Positions 10,412-18,197 of a stretch of 64,000 bases of DNA are shown one piece after another. The stretch is from Vulcanimicrobiota bacterium (lineage in GTDB: Bacteria > Vulcanimicrobiota > Xenobia > Xenobiales > JADMJV01), in NCBI GenBank assembly GCA_023447635.1, contig JAEXNA010000111.1, positions 34,905 to 98,904 of the forward strand, written 5' to 3'. A program made the position numbers and the translations under genes. Below the pieces are notes generated by a model. It was not told the DNA's origin, did not search any database, and saw only the letters and a list, made by a program, of their open reading frames with translations. Each line of letters begins with the position of its first letter. Positions within the stretch are counted from its first letter, which is position 1.

Positions 10412-11251
10412 ATGGCTCGAGATACCCTCAAAAGGCTCGCGGACGCCCTGGGCCGCCCCACCTATCGCTTCGACTCCGGTCGGCGGGAAGGGTTGGAGGC
10501 GGCCCTCGGCCTCTCTACTGACGAGCTGTTGCGTTTACTGGTGGGCTATATCAAGCCCGAGGCTCGCTGCGACATCTCGCGCTTTGAGGTCGGCACGGCG
10601 GGTCTGACCGCCGCCGGCGAGATTTTCCTGGGCGTCAATCTCGAGTACGAGGGCGCGTCGCTGGGACAGACCGTGCATGCGGAGCAGTGCCTGGTCTCCT
10701 GGACTCGCACCTGTTCGGCTTCTCCGCTGGTGGCTCTGGCCGTGTCGGCGCCGCCGTGCGGGCACTGCCGTCAGTTCCTGCGCGAGTTTGACCACGACGG
10801 GCGGATCCGTCTGCTGATTGGCGATGAGCCCGCCGCCGAGGCTTCCAGCCTGCTTCCCCGCGCTTTCACGCCGCTCGACCTGGGGGTGGAGGAGCCGTTC
10901 TTCCGGGAACCCCTGGACCTGAGTGGGGTAGGGGAGACGGAAGAGGCAGCCCGTCGCGCGTCAGCCCTGGCCTACACTCCGTACAGCGGCTCCCGGGCAG
11001 GCGCTGCGGTCCGCCTGGCCGACGGGCGGTTCCTGGCCGGGTCGGCCCTGGAGAACGCAGCTTATAACCCGACCTTGCCAGCCTTTCAGGCGGTGCTGGT
11101 GTCCTGCCACGTGCACGGCGTCGACCTCTCCGAGATCGAAGAGGTCGTGTTTTGCCAGGCGAAAAGCCCTATCGATTATAAGGAGCAGAGCGAAGCGTTG
11201 GCGCTTTCACTCGGCGTGCCTTCCGATCGGATTCGGAGCGTTCTCCTGTGA
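10412..11251 (+). CDS. cdd: cytidine deaminase, two-domain E. coli type
   Basis: 279 residues. The N-terminal catalytic domain has VHAEQ (His89, Glu91) and PPCGHC (Cys116, Cys119), matching the zinc ligands and catalytic Glu of E. coli Cdd, including the PCGHCRQF sequence. The C-terminal half (about 155-279) is the degenerate second domain found in the dimeric enterobacterial enzyme; it keeps AYTPYSGSRAGAAV and ENAAYNPTLPA but lacks the Cys pair. The enzyme converts cytidine and deoxycytidine to uridine nucleosides. Finding the long form next to pgpH/ybeY/dgkA is notable, because the Firmicutes version of this neighbourhood carries the short tetrameric cdd. Confidence 0.92.
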   Translation: MARDTLKRLADALGRPTYRFDSGRREGLEAALGLSTDELLRLLVGYIKPEARCDISRFEVGTAGLTAAGEIFLGVNLEYEGASLGQTVHAEQCLVSWTRTCSASPLVALAVSAPPCGHCRQFLREFDHDGRIRLLIGDEPAAEASSLLPRAFTPLDLGVEEPFFREPLDLSGVGETEEAARRASALAYTPYSGSRAGAAVRLADGRFLAGSALENAAYNPTLPAFQAVLVSCHVHGVDLSEIEEVVFCQAKSPIDYKEQSEALALSLGVPSDRIRSVLL

Positions 11252-11673
11252 CGTCGACCTCTCGATTGGAAGAAGCGACCTTTTCCGTCGCCGTGCCGGA
11301 AGGCTGGCGGGTTCATCGCGACGAGGACGGCCTGTTTTTGATCTCCGATCAACCGGCCGGCGTGCTCTGCTGTACCAGCGAGTTGGTGCAGGATGCTGAA
11401 GAGTTGCCTAATCTTTCCCGCATGCTGGCCGGATTCCTGACCAGAACCGGCCATCCCGTGGCGACGGACGAACTGTTGCGGATCAGTAACGTCCCCGGCG
11501 CGGCCGGCTTCTGCTGGCAGTATTTCGAGGACGGCAAGTTTCATCGTATCTGGATTTTCGGGAATCAGCGCTGCTGGCTGCTCTGGACTTTCACCAGTGC
11601 AGGCGACGATATGGATCACTTTCATCCCCAGTTGGAAGGTATGCTGAAGACGCTGGCCCTGGTCCAGGAATGA
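11248..11673 (+). CDS. hypothetical protein, possibly PsbP/DcrB-like fold
   Basis: 141 residues from a GTG overlapping the cdd stop (GTGA). No signal peptide or membrane helix is seen. The opening (FSVAVPEGWRVHRDEDGLFL) and the spacing of alternating strands recall the PsbP/Mog1/DcrB-type fold of small proteins beginning with a P-x-GW segment. This is only a resemblance. It is locked between cdd and the permease by 4-bp overlaps and so is translated with them. Confidence 0.7.
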   Translation: MTSTSRLEEATFSVAVPEGWRVHRDEDGLFLISDQPAGVLCCTSELVQDAEELPNLSRMLAGFLTRTGHPVATDELLRISNVPGAAGFCWQYFEDGKFHRIWIFGNQRCWLLWTFTSAGDDMDHFHPQLEGMLKTLALVQE

Positions 11674-12308
11674 CCGCTCTGGTCGACGCCACGCTGCTTT
11701 CGGCATTGGTGGCAGCGTGGGCGACCTTGCTGTGTGTCCCTCTGGCTCTGGTCGCCTCGACGGCTCTTTATCGAAGTCGCTGGCGCTCTCTCGAGGTGCT
11801 GCTGCTGGTCCCGCTGTTCTGGTCGCCCACGGTCAGCGGCTTTTTACTGCTCTGGTCGCTGTCTCCCAATCATGCCGTGGGACAGGCGCTCCGGGAAATC
11901 CTTGGGCAGATCGTCTTTACCCCTTCCGGTACGGTCCTGGCCTGTATTTTCGTCAGCTTTCCGCTAGCTTTCCAGGCCTGCATGATCGGCCGGAGCCGGG
12001 TCGCCGCCTATCTGGAAGAGAGCGGTCAGGTCCTGGGCGGTACCCCGTTTTTCGTCACCGCGACGGTGGTATGGCCGGGCATGTTAGGCTCGGTGGTGGT
12101 GGCCTGTCTGCTGGTCGCGGCCCGCTCGCTGGGAGAATTCGGAGCTTCGATTCTGGTGGGAGGGAACATCCCCGGCCAGACCCAGACGTTACCGCTCCTG
12201 ATCTACTCCCTGGCCGAGCAGCGGCAACTGGGAATGGCGGCGCTGGGCGCCGGGGTTTCGGCTCTGCTTGGCCTGCTGGCCTATACGGGGCTGCGCCGCT
12301 TGGAGTAA
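11670..12308 (+). CDS. ABC transporter permease, ModB/CysT-like
   Basis: 212 residues with five or six membrane helices. The EAA-type cytoplasmic loop appears as LEESGQVLGGTPFFVTATVV (about residues 116-135), followed by LLVAARSLGEFGASILVGGN, which is characteristic of molybdate/tungstate and sulfate permeases (the GEFG motif). Those systems import oxyanions with a periplasmic binding protein and an ATPase. Neither partner is in the window, so this is an orphan permease; its substrate is unproven. It starts at ATGA overlapping the upstream stop. Confidence 0.82.
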   Translation: MTALVDATLLSALVAAWATLLCVPLALVASTALYRSRWRSLEVLLLVPLFWSPTVSGFLLLWSLSPNHAVGQALREILGQIVFTPSGTVLACIFVSFPLAFQACMIGRSRVAAYLEESGQVLGGTPFFVTATVVWPGMLGSVVVACLLVAARSLGEFGASILVGGNIPGQTQTLPLLIYSLAEQRQLGMAALGAGVSALLGLLAYTGLRRLE

Positions 12309-12312
12309 AGGG

Positions 12313-13638
12313 ATGGGTCTGGCGGAACAGAAAAGGCCGAGCATGCTCAATCGCGCCTTACTGCTGCTCTGTTTACTGACCACCGTGGTGTGGGCCCAAC
12401 CGGCCCCGCCGTCCGCGGAGGAACGAGAGTCGGGCTTCCTGTTCCGTCAGGGTCTGGAACTGTTAGAGCAGAAAGAGTACCCCCGGGCTAACGAGATGTT
12501 CCGGCAGGCGCTGCGACTCGAGCCCGAACGGCTGGAGATCCGCCCCTATCTGGCGCGCTCTCTTTACGAGACCAAAGAGTACGAGTCGTCTTTGCGGCAG
12601 TTAGAGCTGTATCTGGATAAAGAGCCCAACGACCCCAAGGTGGCGCTCTTTCGGGTTCGTGTCCTGGTGGCTCTGGAGAAGTACGGTCAGGCGCAGGACG
12701 CTCTGAACCTTTTGGCGGTCGAGTTCGGCGATAAGTCCTGGGAGTGGCAGAACCTCAAGGGGTTCCTGGCCGAGAAGCAGGAGCAGAATGAGGTAGCGGA
12801 AGCCGCTTACAAGCGTTCTATCGAACTGGCCGTCGCCGAAGCGAAGCCGGGAGAGGCCCGTTCCTACGAGCCCGACACCAACCTGGTCGCGCTATATCTG
12901 AAGACGGAGAAGCTGGACGAAGCCACGGCTATCGTGACCGATCTGTTGTCCAAGGCGCCGGAAGACCCTCGGGTACTGAATGTTTTTGCCTTGCTGCTGT
13001 CGGAGACGGAGCGCGGTTTCGATCCGGCTCCGCTGATCGCCAAGCTCAAGGATAAGACGCTTCCTTTCGAGCTGCAGTACAACTTTGCGGCCGCCCTGGC
13101 CGAGCGCGGCAATGTGGCTCAGGCCGCTGTTCTGGCGGCAGACCTGGTCGATCGTTTCCCTGAAGATGCCCGCGCCAGCTGGCTGTACGGCCGGGTCCTG
13201 CTGCAGCAGCGGGAGCTGCAAGATGCGGGTCAGTACCTGCTGGCGGCTCGGGACCGCCTGCCGCTCACTCTCGAGGTGGCGAGCACCATGGGCTCCTACT
13301 CGTATCTGACGGGAGACTTCGTCGAGGCGGTGCGCTGGTTCAACGAGGCGATGACCCGGGAGCCACAGAACGGCCTGTGGGCCCACAACCTATCCCTGGC
13401 GCTCTCGCGCCAGGACAAGTTGGATGAGGCCATAGCAGCCAGCCTGAAGGCCCAGGCGCTGCTTCCGAACGACGCCCGCGTGGCCTATCAGCTGGCCACG
13501 GTCTACGACCGCAACGACGACAGGGCCGACGCCATCGCTTCTTATCAGCGCTTCCTGGAACTCAATGACGACGCCGAACAGGCCACCATCGTACGCGAAC
13601 ACATCGCCGAGCTAAAACTGCCCAAGGCCCGGCCTTAA
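12313..13638 (+). CDS. exported tetratricopeptide-repeat protein
   Basis: 441 residues from the ATG at 12313, which has GGAG seven bases upstream; an ATG at 12343 would give a shorter signal peptide. The N-terminus has basic residues, then a LLLLCLLTTVVWAQ core with likely cleavage at WAQ. The rest is helical repeats of the TPR type (for example residues about 40-110 and the final 150 residues, with LDEAIAASLKAQALLPND and RADAIASYQRFLELND). Such proteins act as periplasmic or envelope scaffolds. No catalytic domain is seen. It is the last gene of the + strand run and is followed directly by repeat cluster A. Confidence 0.82.
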   Translation: MGLAEQKRPSMLNRALLLLCLLTTVVWAQPAPPSAEERESGFLFRQGLELLEQKEYPRANEMFRQALRLEPERLEIRPYLARSLYETKEYESSLRQLELYLDKEPNDPKVALFRVRVLVALEKYGQAQDALNLLAVEFGDKSWEWQNLKGFLAEKQEQNEVAEAAYKRSIELAVAEAKPGEARSYEPDTNLVALYLKTEKLDEATAIVTDLLSKAPEDPRVLNVFALLLSETERGFDPAPLIAKLKDKTLPFELQYNFAAALAERGNVAQAAVLAADLVDRFPEDARASWLYGRVLLQQRELQDAGQYLLAARDRLPLTLEVASTMGSYSYLTGDFVEAVRWFNEAMTREPQNGLWAHNLSLALSRQDKLDEAIAASLKAQALLPNDARVAYQLATVYDRNDDRADAIASYQRFLELNDDAEQATIVREHIAELKLPKARP

Positions 13639-13686
13639 GCGGTCCCTTTGCTCGGCCGAAAGGGGCCAAAGGCCTCCGGCTAGGTT

Positions 13687-13886
13687 GTCGGCGTGACTGG
13701 TGACGTGCCAGGGCCAAGGCCTTATCGTCGGCGTGACTGGTGACGTGCCAGGGCCAAGGCCTCGGGGGGATCCTCTTTTTAGCGCAGCAAAAGAGGCAAA
13801 ACTGGGTCGTCGGCGTGACTGGTGACGTGCCGGGCCCAAGGCCCCGGGGGGATCCTCTTTTGAGGGCAGCAAAAGAGGCAAAACTG
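13687..13886 (+). repeat. tandem direct repeats at the left of cluster A
   Basis: A 35-bp sequence beginning GTCGGCGTGACTGGTGACGT occurs identically at 13687-13721 and 13727-13761 and with a few changes at 13809-13843. The last two belong to a longer ~82-bp tandem unit (13727-13808, 13809-13886) that also includes a CCTCTTTT...AAAAGAGG hairpin (13772-13779/13789-13796 and 13854-13861/13871-13878). One copy of this unit is present in cluster B at 53941-54018, reversed. Confidence 0.85.
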
Positions 13887-14225
13887 CTTTCGCCTCAGGC
13901 CGGCTGGGCCAAAAGCTGACGGGACTGGGTGGTTCCTCTCGACAGCGGGACTCTGGTAAGTTAGAGGTTCTGGTCTGGAACCGACTCAGTAGCAGGACTA
14001 GCCTGGTTGAGATCTCCTGAACTGAAGTCCCGCTTCGTCCTGAGCGATCAAACCAGTCCTGCTACTGAGTCGGTACCTCGAATGCAGTTCAGTGTCTTAC
14101 CCGGTTTCCGTGTCCCAGGCCAGGCTCGACGTCCTGCCAATTTTTGGCCCAGCCGGCCTGAGGCGAAAGGCGTTTTGCTTCTTTTTCGTCTCTAAAAAGA
14201 AGATCCCCACGGACGTCAGTCCGTG
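13809..14225 (+). repeat. core repeat element, copy A (~417 bp)
   Basis: This segment aligns almost without gaps to the reverse complement of 53601-54018. By hand I count about 28 differences, roughly 93% identity. Internal structure: outer inverted repeats of 28 bp (13887-13914 with 14142-14169), inner inverted repeats of 20 bp (13980-13999 with 14055-14074), and flanking hairpins that keep pairing while changing sequence (CTTCTTTTT/AAAAAGAAG at 14178-14202 versus GTTCTTTTT/AAAAAGAAC in copy B). No transposase lies nearby. Confidence 0.85.
13887..14169. repeat. nested long inverted repeat inside copy A
   Basis: The outer arms of 28 bp are perfect complements (CTTTCGCCTCAGGCCGGCTG... and its reverse complement). 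The inner arms of 20 bp are perfect: ACCGACTCAGTAGCAGGACT at 13980-13999 and its complement at 14055-14074. In copy B the inner arms (53751-53770, 53826-53845) pair at 18 of 20 positions. The loop of the inner stem is 55 nt and contains GAGATCTC and CGCT...AGCG mini-palindromes. Confidence 0.85.
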
Positions 14226-14407
14226 CCTCCCCTCACGGACGTCAGTCCGTGCCTTTCCCCACGGACGTCAGTCCGTGTTAAGTCCCTGGTCGACCGCCAC
14301 GACCAGCCCAAGCCGGAGGCGAAAGGCGTTTTGGTTCTTTTTCGTCTCTAAAAAGAACATCCCCACGGACGTCAGTCCGTGATTCCCCCCACGGACGTCA
14401 GTCCGTG
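14208..14407. repeat. array of CACGGACGTCAGTCCGTG hairpins
   Basis: Five identical 18-bp palindromic hairpins (7-bp stem, 4-base loop) at 14208-14225, 14234-14251, 14260-14277, 14364-14381 and 14390-14407. Between the third and fourth lie a CTGGTCG/CGACCAG hairpin (14286-14292/14300-14306) and another GTTCTTTTT/AAAAAGAAC hairpin (14334-14342/14350-14358). The style is that of REP/BIME elements. Confidence 0.88.
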
Positions 14408-14430
14408 CCATCTCCACGGCGAAGTGCTGG

Positions 14431-14463
14431 GGGAAAAGAAAAAGGGCCCCGGCAAAGGGGCCC
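14431..14463 (-). terminator. intrinsic terminator of clpX operon
   Basis: Reading on the - strand: GGGCCCC, a 6-nt loop, GGGGCCC (14444-14450/14457-14463), then TTTTTCTTTTCCC. It is placed 33 bp after the clpX stop and separates the operon from repeat cluster A. Confidence 0.85.
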
Positions 14464-14495
14464 TTCCTCCGGCTGGAGGATGTAAGGAGGCTCTG

Positions 14496-15770
14496 TTAAG
14501 AGGCCTCCTTCTCCAGTTCTTCGCTGTAGATGAGGGTGGGCTGTTCACCGTTCTGAATTACTTCAGGGGTGATGATGCACTTGCTCACGTTGGTCAGCGA
14601 CGGAATCTCGTACATGATGTCGAGCATGTTCTCTTCGATGATGGAGCGCAGGGCGCGGGCGCCCGTCTTGCGCTTCAGCGCCTCTTGAGCGATGCAGGCG
14701 ATGGCTTCCTTGGTGAAGACCAGGTCCACGCCGTCCATCGAGAAGATCTTCTGATACTGCTTGACCAGCGCGTTACGCGGCTCGGTCAGGATCTTGATCA
14801 GAGACTCTTCTTCCAGGGCCTCGAGAGTCACCACCACGGGGAGACGACCGACGAACTCGGGGATGAGACCGAATTTCAGCAGGTCTTCCGGAAGAATCTT
14901 GGCCAGGGTCTCGCCCAGGTTGCGTTTCTTGCGGCTCTCGATGGTAGCACGGAAACCCATCGACTGGTCGCGCACGCGCTGCTCGATGATCCGTTCGAGT
15001 CCTTCGAAGGCGCCACCGCAGATAAACAGCACGTTGGTGGTGTCGATCTGGATGAACTCCTGGTGAGGGTGCTTGCGTCCGCCCTGAGGCGGGACGTTGG
15101 CTTCGGTGCCTTCCAGGATCTTCAGCAGAGCCTGTTGGACGCCCTCACCCGAGACGTCGCGAGTGATGGAGGGGTTCTCCGACTTGCGAGCGATCTTGTC
15201 GATTTCGTCGATGTAAATGATGCCTTGCTGGGCGCGCTTGACGTCGTAGTCGGCGGCCTGAATCAGCTTGAGCAGAATGTTCTCGACATCCTCACCCACG
15301 TAACCGGCTTCGGTCAGTGAGGTGGCGTCAGCGATAGCCAACGGCACATTGAGGATTTTGGCCAGGGTCTGGGCCAGATAAGTCTTGCCGCATCCGGTCG
15401 GCCCGATCAGCAGCACGTTGCTCTTCTGAAGCTCTACATCCTCGGCGGCGCCCGGAGTGGGGCCGGTCTTGGAGTGAATCCGCTTGTAGTGGTTGTAGAC
15501 CGCTACCGACAGAGTCCGCTTGGGACGCTTCTGTCCAACGACGTACTGATCCAGGATCTGATTAATCTCCTGGGGTTTGGGCAGGTTCCGGAAGCGGAGC
15601 GGATCATCCGTCGAGCGAGAAAGCTCGTCCTCGATGATCTCATTGCACAGCTCGATACACTCATCACAGATGTAGACCCCGGGGCCAGCGATCAGTTTCC
15701 TGACCTGGTCCTGGTTCTTACCGCAGAATGAGCACTTGAGCGTGCCTCTATCGTCTCCGAAGCGAAACAT
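14496..15770 (-). CDS. clpX: ATP-dependent Clp protease ATP-binding subunit ClpX
   Basis: 424 residues with the N-terminal zinc-binding domain (CSFCGKNQDQVRKL...CDECIELC, four Cys), an AAA+ module with Walker A GPTGCGKT near residue 117, Walker B IIYIDEIDKIAR, and the pore loop GYVGED. ClpX unfolds tagged substrates and feeds them to ClpP in the cytosol; it probably pairs with the ClpP encoded just upstream. The start has a strong GGGAGGAG ribosome site. Gene order tig-clpP-clpX is the classical one. An intrinsic terminator follows. Confidence 0.97.
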   Translation of the reverse strand: MFRFGDDRGTLKCSFCGKNQDQVRKLIAGPGVYICDECIELCNEIIEDELSRSTDDPLRFRNLPKPQEINQILDQYVVGQKRPKRTLSVAVYNHYKRIHSKTGPTPGAAEDVELQKSNVLLIGPTGCGKTYLAQTLAKILNVPLAIADATSLTEAGYVGEDVENILLKLIQAADYDVKRAQQGIIYIDEIDKIARKSENPSITRDVSGEGVQQALLKILEGTEANVPPQGGRKHPHQEFIQIDTTNVLFICGGAFEGLERIIEQRVRDQSMGFRATIESRKKRNLGETLAKILPEDLLKFGLIPEFVGRLPVVVTLEALEEESLIKILTEPRNALVKQYQKIFSMDGVDLVFTKEAIACIAQEALKRKTGARALRSIIEENMLDIMYEIPSLTNVSKCIITPEVIQNGEQPTLIYSEELEKEAS

Positions 15771-15809
15771 TGTGATACTCCTCCCACCAAGACCCTTCCC
15801 GGGGGAACT

Positions 15810-16478
15810 CTAGCGGCTCTCCTTGGTGATGACCTTGTCGATTATACCGTAAGACACGGCTTCCTCCGCGCTGAGATAATAATCTCTCTCGGTGTCACGC
15901 TGGATCTCGTCAAGGGTTCTTCCGGTGTGCTTGGCCATGATGTCGTTCATGACCGAGCGGGTGCGCAAGATCTCTTTGGCGTGGATACCAACGTCCGTGG
16001 CCTGTCCCCCGATACCTTTAACCCACGGCTGGTGGATAAGGATTCGGGAGAACGGAAGCGCGTAGCGTTTGCCCGCAGCGCCGCCGGCCAGCAGAATGGA
16101 AGCGGCGCTGGCGGCCATTCCCATACAGATGGTCGAAACGTCGCATTTGACCAGCTGCATACAGTCGTAGATGGCCAGACCCGCCGAGGTCGAACCGCCG
16201 GGCGAGTTGATGTAGATGTCGATCTCTTTGTCCGGGTCTTCCTGTTCCAGGAACAAGAGCTGGGCAATGATCAGGTTGGCGATCGGATCGACGATAGGCG
16301 AACCTACGAAGATGATCCGGTTCCGGAGCAGGCGCGAGAAGATGTCGTAGGATCTCTCGCCACGTGCGGTCTGCTCGACCACCATGGGGACCAGACCGCT
16401 ACCGCGCTCCATAGGGGGCAGTCCAACAACCCCATTGGGGCCGTTGAGAGTACCGAGGGAAAGATCTGAAATGCTCAT
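15810..16478 (-). CDS. clpP: ATP-dependent Clp protease proteolytic subunit ClpP
   Basis: 222 residues. The catalytic triad is seen as Ser124 (GMAASAAS), His149 (LIHQPW) and Asp199 (TERDYYLSAEEA). A segment of about 30 residues before the conserved PMVVEQTARGERSYDI is longer than in E. coli and may be a processed propeptide. ClpP forms the tetradecameric protease chamber for ClpX. It lies between tig and clpX, 39 bp before clpX, and is presumably co-transcribed. Confidence 0.96.
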   Translation of the reverse strand: MSISDLSLGTLNGPNGVVGLPPMERGSGLVPMVVEQTARGERSYDIFSRLLRNRIIFVGSPIVDPIANLIIAQLLFLEQEDPDKEIDIYINSPGGSTSAGLAIYDCMQLVKCDVSTICMGMAASAASILLAGGAAGKRYALPFSRILIHQPWVKGIGGQATDVGIHAKEILRTRSVMNDIMAKHTGRTLDEIQRDTERDYYLSAEEAVSYGIIDKVITKESR

Positions 16479-16565
16479 CGCGTTAACCTCTTCTAGCAGC
16501 CTGCTGCGGGAGACGCTTTAGGCTTCCGGCTCAAGGATTCCTCTCTGAGGGTCCTTCGCCTTCGC

Positions 16566-18143
16566 CTACTCCTTGGACTTGGCTTTGGCTGCCTTTTTGC
16601 TGGCCTTGGCTTTTTTGGCCTTTTCGCCGCTGTCGCTGTCCGCGTCGCCTTCGTCGCCGGCCTTGGCGGCAGCTTTCTTCTTGGGCTTGGCTTCGGCTTC
16701 AGCGTCGTCTTCGTCGGCCTTCTTGGCTTTGGCCTTTTTCGCCTTGGGCTCTTCGCCGTCGGCGTCTTCGGAGTCATCCGCCTTCTTGGCCTTGGCAGCC
16801 TTCTTGGGCTTCTCTTCCTTGGCTTCTTCGGCTTCACCGGGCTTGACGTAGGTGATCTTGGCTTTTTCCAGCAGCAGCGACTGGATCTTGTCCATCAGCA
16901 GGTTGTACTCGAGCTGGTCGATAGTGCCGTTCTTCTGCATCTGAGCTTTCAGCTGCTTGGGCTTGAGCTTGTGCTGAGGGGCTTCGGCGGTGATCACGTC
17001 GTCCATCTCTTTCGAGCTGACGGTGACGCCTTCGGCTTTGGCGATGCTGCGGTAGAGCACTTCCAGGCGAGCTTCGAACAGCCCGGCTCCCATCATCTCC
17101 TTGATCCAGTCGTCCTGGCTCACTCCGCGAGCGGCCAGCAGCTGCTCGAGGGAGATGCCGCGCTGGGCCATCTCGTACATGCGTCCGCGGATCGCGGTCT
17201 GAGCGTGGTGCTGGCGCAGGGGGGCGGGGATGTCTTCTTCCGAGACCTGCTCGAGCAGGGTCTTGACGATCTGGGTGACGGCCTGCCCATCGGCCTGGCG
17301 CTTGACACCGTCCTCGAGGCGCTCGCGAATGGAGGCCTTGAGTTCGTCCAGGGTGTCCTTCTCGCTGTGCGAGGACGCGAACTCGTCATCGAGTTCGGGG
17401 AACTTTTTCACTTTGATGTCGTGGATGGTGAAGTGGAACGTCACCGACTCCCCGGCCAACTGATCGTTGTTGTAGTCTTCGGGGAAGGTGATGTCGAAGG
17501 ACTTCTGATCGCCGGCTTTCAGGCCTACCAGGTTCTCGACGAAGCCGATGATGTAGTTCTCGTTCTTCATCTCCATCAGGTAGTTCTTGACGGAGCCGCC
17601 TTCGATCTCTTCACCGTTCTGGGACGAAGTGTAGTCGACGGTCGCGAAGTCGCCTTCCTGGATGCCGCGTTCGCCATCGAGGTTTTCGAAGTAGCCGTGG
17701 TTCTCGCGCATTCTCTGCAGGGTGTCCTGCACGTGCTCGTCGGTGATCTCTTCTTTTTCCTGGGTCACGGCGACGCCGTCGTAGTCCGCAATGGTCAGGA
17801 CCGGCGAGACCTGGAAGGAGGCTTTGAAGATCAGCTCTTTGCCGCGCTCGTTCTGGACCAGATCCCACTCGGGCTGGCTGATCGGCTGCAGGTTCTGCTC
17901 TTTGGTGGCTTCTTCGAAGGCGCGGGGGACGATGTCCTGGACGACGTCGCGGACCAGGCCGGAGTCGGTGATGTAGCGCGAGGCCATGGAAACAGGAACC
18001 TTACCGCGGCGGAAGCCGGGCAGGGCGAACTCTTTGAGGTTCTTTTTGAAGGCTTTCTGAAATGCGTTCTCTACGCGCTGGGCGTCGACCACGACCTCCA
18101 TCTGGCGTTCGCTGGCCGATTGCTCGATGACGGTGACTTTCAT
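16566..18143 (-). CDS. tig: trigger factor, with long charged C-terminal tail
   Basis: 525 residues from the ATG at 18143, which follows a GAGGAG ribosome site; frames extending further run through the terminator and tRNA. Domains: ribosome-binding domain with the signature GFRRGKVP (about 43-50), an FKBP-type PPIase domain (about 150-245; EGDFATVDY) and a helical chaperone domain to about residue 430. The last ~93 residues are almost only Lys, Ala, Glu and Asp (repeats of KKAAKAKK and EDADGEEPK). Such a tail is not part of the E. coli protein. Trigger factor catches nascent chains at the ribosome exit and is coupled here to clpP-clpX. Confidence 0.95.
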   Translation of the reverse strand: MKVTVIEQSASERQMEVVVDAQRVENAFQKAFKKNLKEFALPGFRRGKVPVSMASRYITDSGLVRDVVQDIVPRAFEEATKEQNLQPISQPEWDLVQNERGKELIFKASFQVSPVLTIADYDGVAVTQEKEEITDEHVQDTLQRMRENHGYFENLDGERGIQEGDFATVDYTSSQNGEEIEGGSVKNYLMEMKNENYIIGFVENLVGLKAGDQKSFDITFPEDYNNDQLAGESVTFHFTIHDIKVKKFPELDDEFASSHSEKDTLDELKASIRERLEDGVKRQADGQAVTQIVKTLLEQVSEEDIPAPLRQHHAQTAIRGRMYEMAQRGISLEQLLAARGVSQDDWIKEMMGAGLFEARLEVLYRSIAKAEGVTVSSKEMDDVITAEAPQHKLKPKQLKAQMQKNGTIDQLEYNLLMDKIQSLLLEKAKITYVKPGEAEEAKEEKPKKAAKAKKADDSEDADGEEPKAKKAKAKKADEDDAEAEAKPKKKAAAKAGDEGDADSDSGEKAKKAKASKKAAKAKSKE

Positions 18144-18161
18144 CGTGCTCTCCTCTCGGGG

Positions 18162-18193
18162 ATAAAAAATTAGGGCTGCCTTACGGCAGCCCT
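18162..18193 (-). terminator. intrinsic terminator after tRNA-Gly, immediately upstream of tig
   Basis: On the - strand, AGGGCTGCC-GTAA-GGCAGCCCT followed by AATTTTTTAT. It begins 5 bp after the tRNA-Gly CCA end and ends only 18 bp before the tig start codon, leaving no space for a separate tig promoter between them. Confidence 0.88.
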
Positions 18194-18197
18194 GGAT

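Larger units (their letters stand above)
13639..14430. repeat. repeat cluster A, non-coding intergenic region
   Basis: About 790 bp between the TPR gene and the clpX terminator hold no credible gene. The region is built from reused modules: tandem units with a GTCGGCGTGACTGG start, AT-rich hairpins, a nested palindrome, and at least five CACGGAC-GTCA-GTCCGTG hairpins. The same modules occur in cluster B (53.5-54.1 kb) in the opposite orientation. Open frames across the cluster encode Pro/Arg/Lys-rich peptides that track the repeats and are judged spurious. Confidence 0.85.

Noticed and set aside
13687..13843. CRISPR array
   Set aside because: The 35-bp repeats have a 5-bp gap or irregular spacing, no unique spacers of constant length, and no cas genes.
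13809..14225. Retron msr-msd or group II intron RNA
   Set aside because: The nested inverted repeats are suggestive, but no reverse transcriptase or domain V/VI-like ending is present near either copy.
13612..14382. Open frames of 62-96 codons across repeat cluster A encoding Pro/Lys/Arg-rich peptides (for example with FFFVSKK and PTDVSP)
   Set aside because: They follow the repeat modules on both strands, have no ribosome sites, and recur in cluster B only because the DNA repeats. They are not credible genes.
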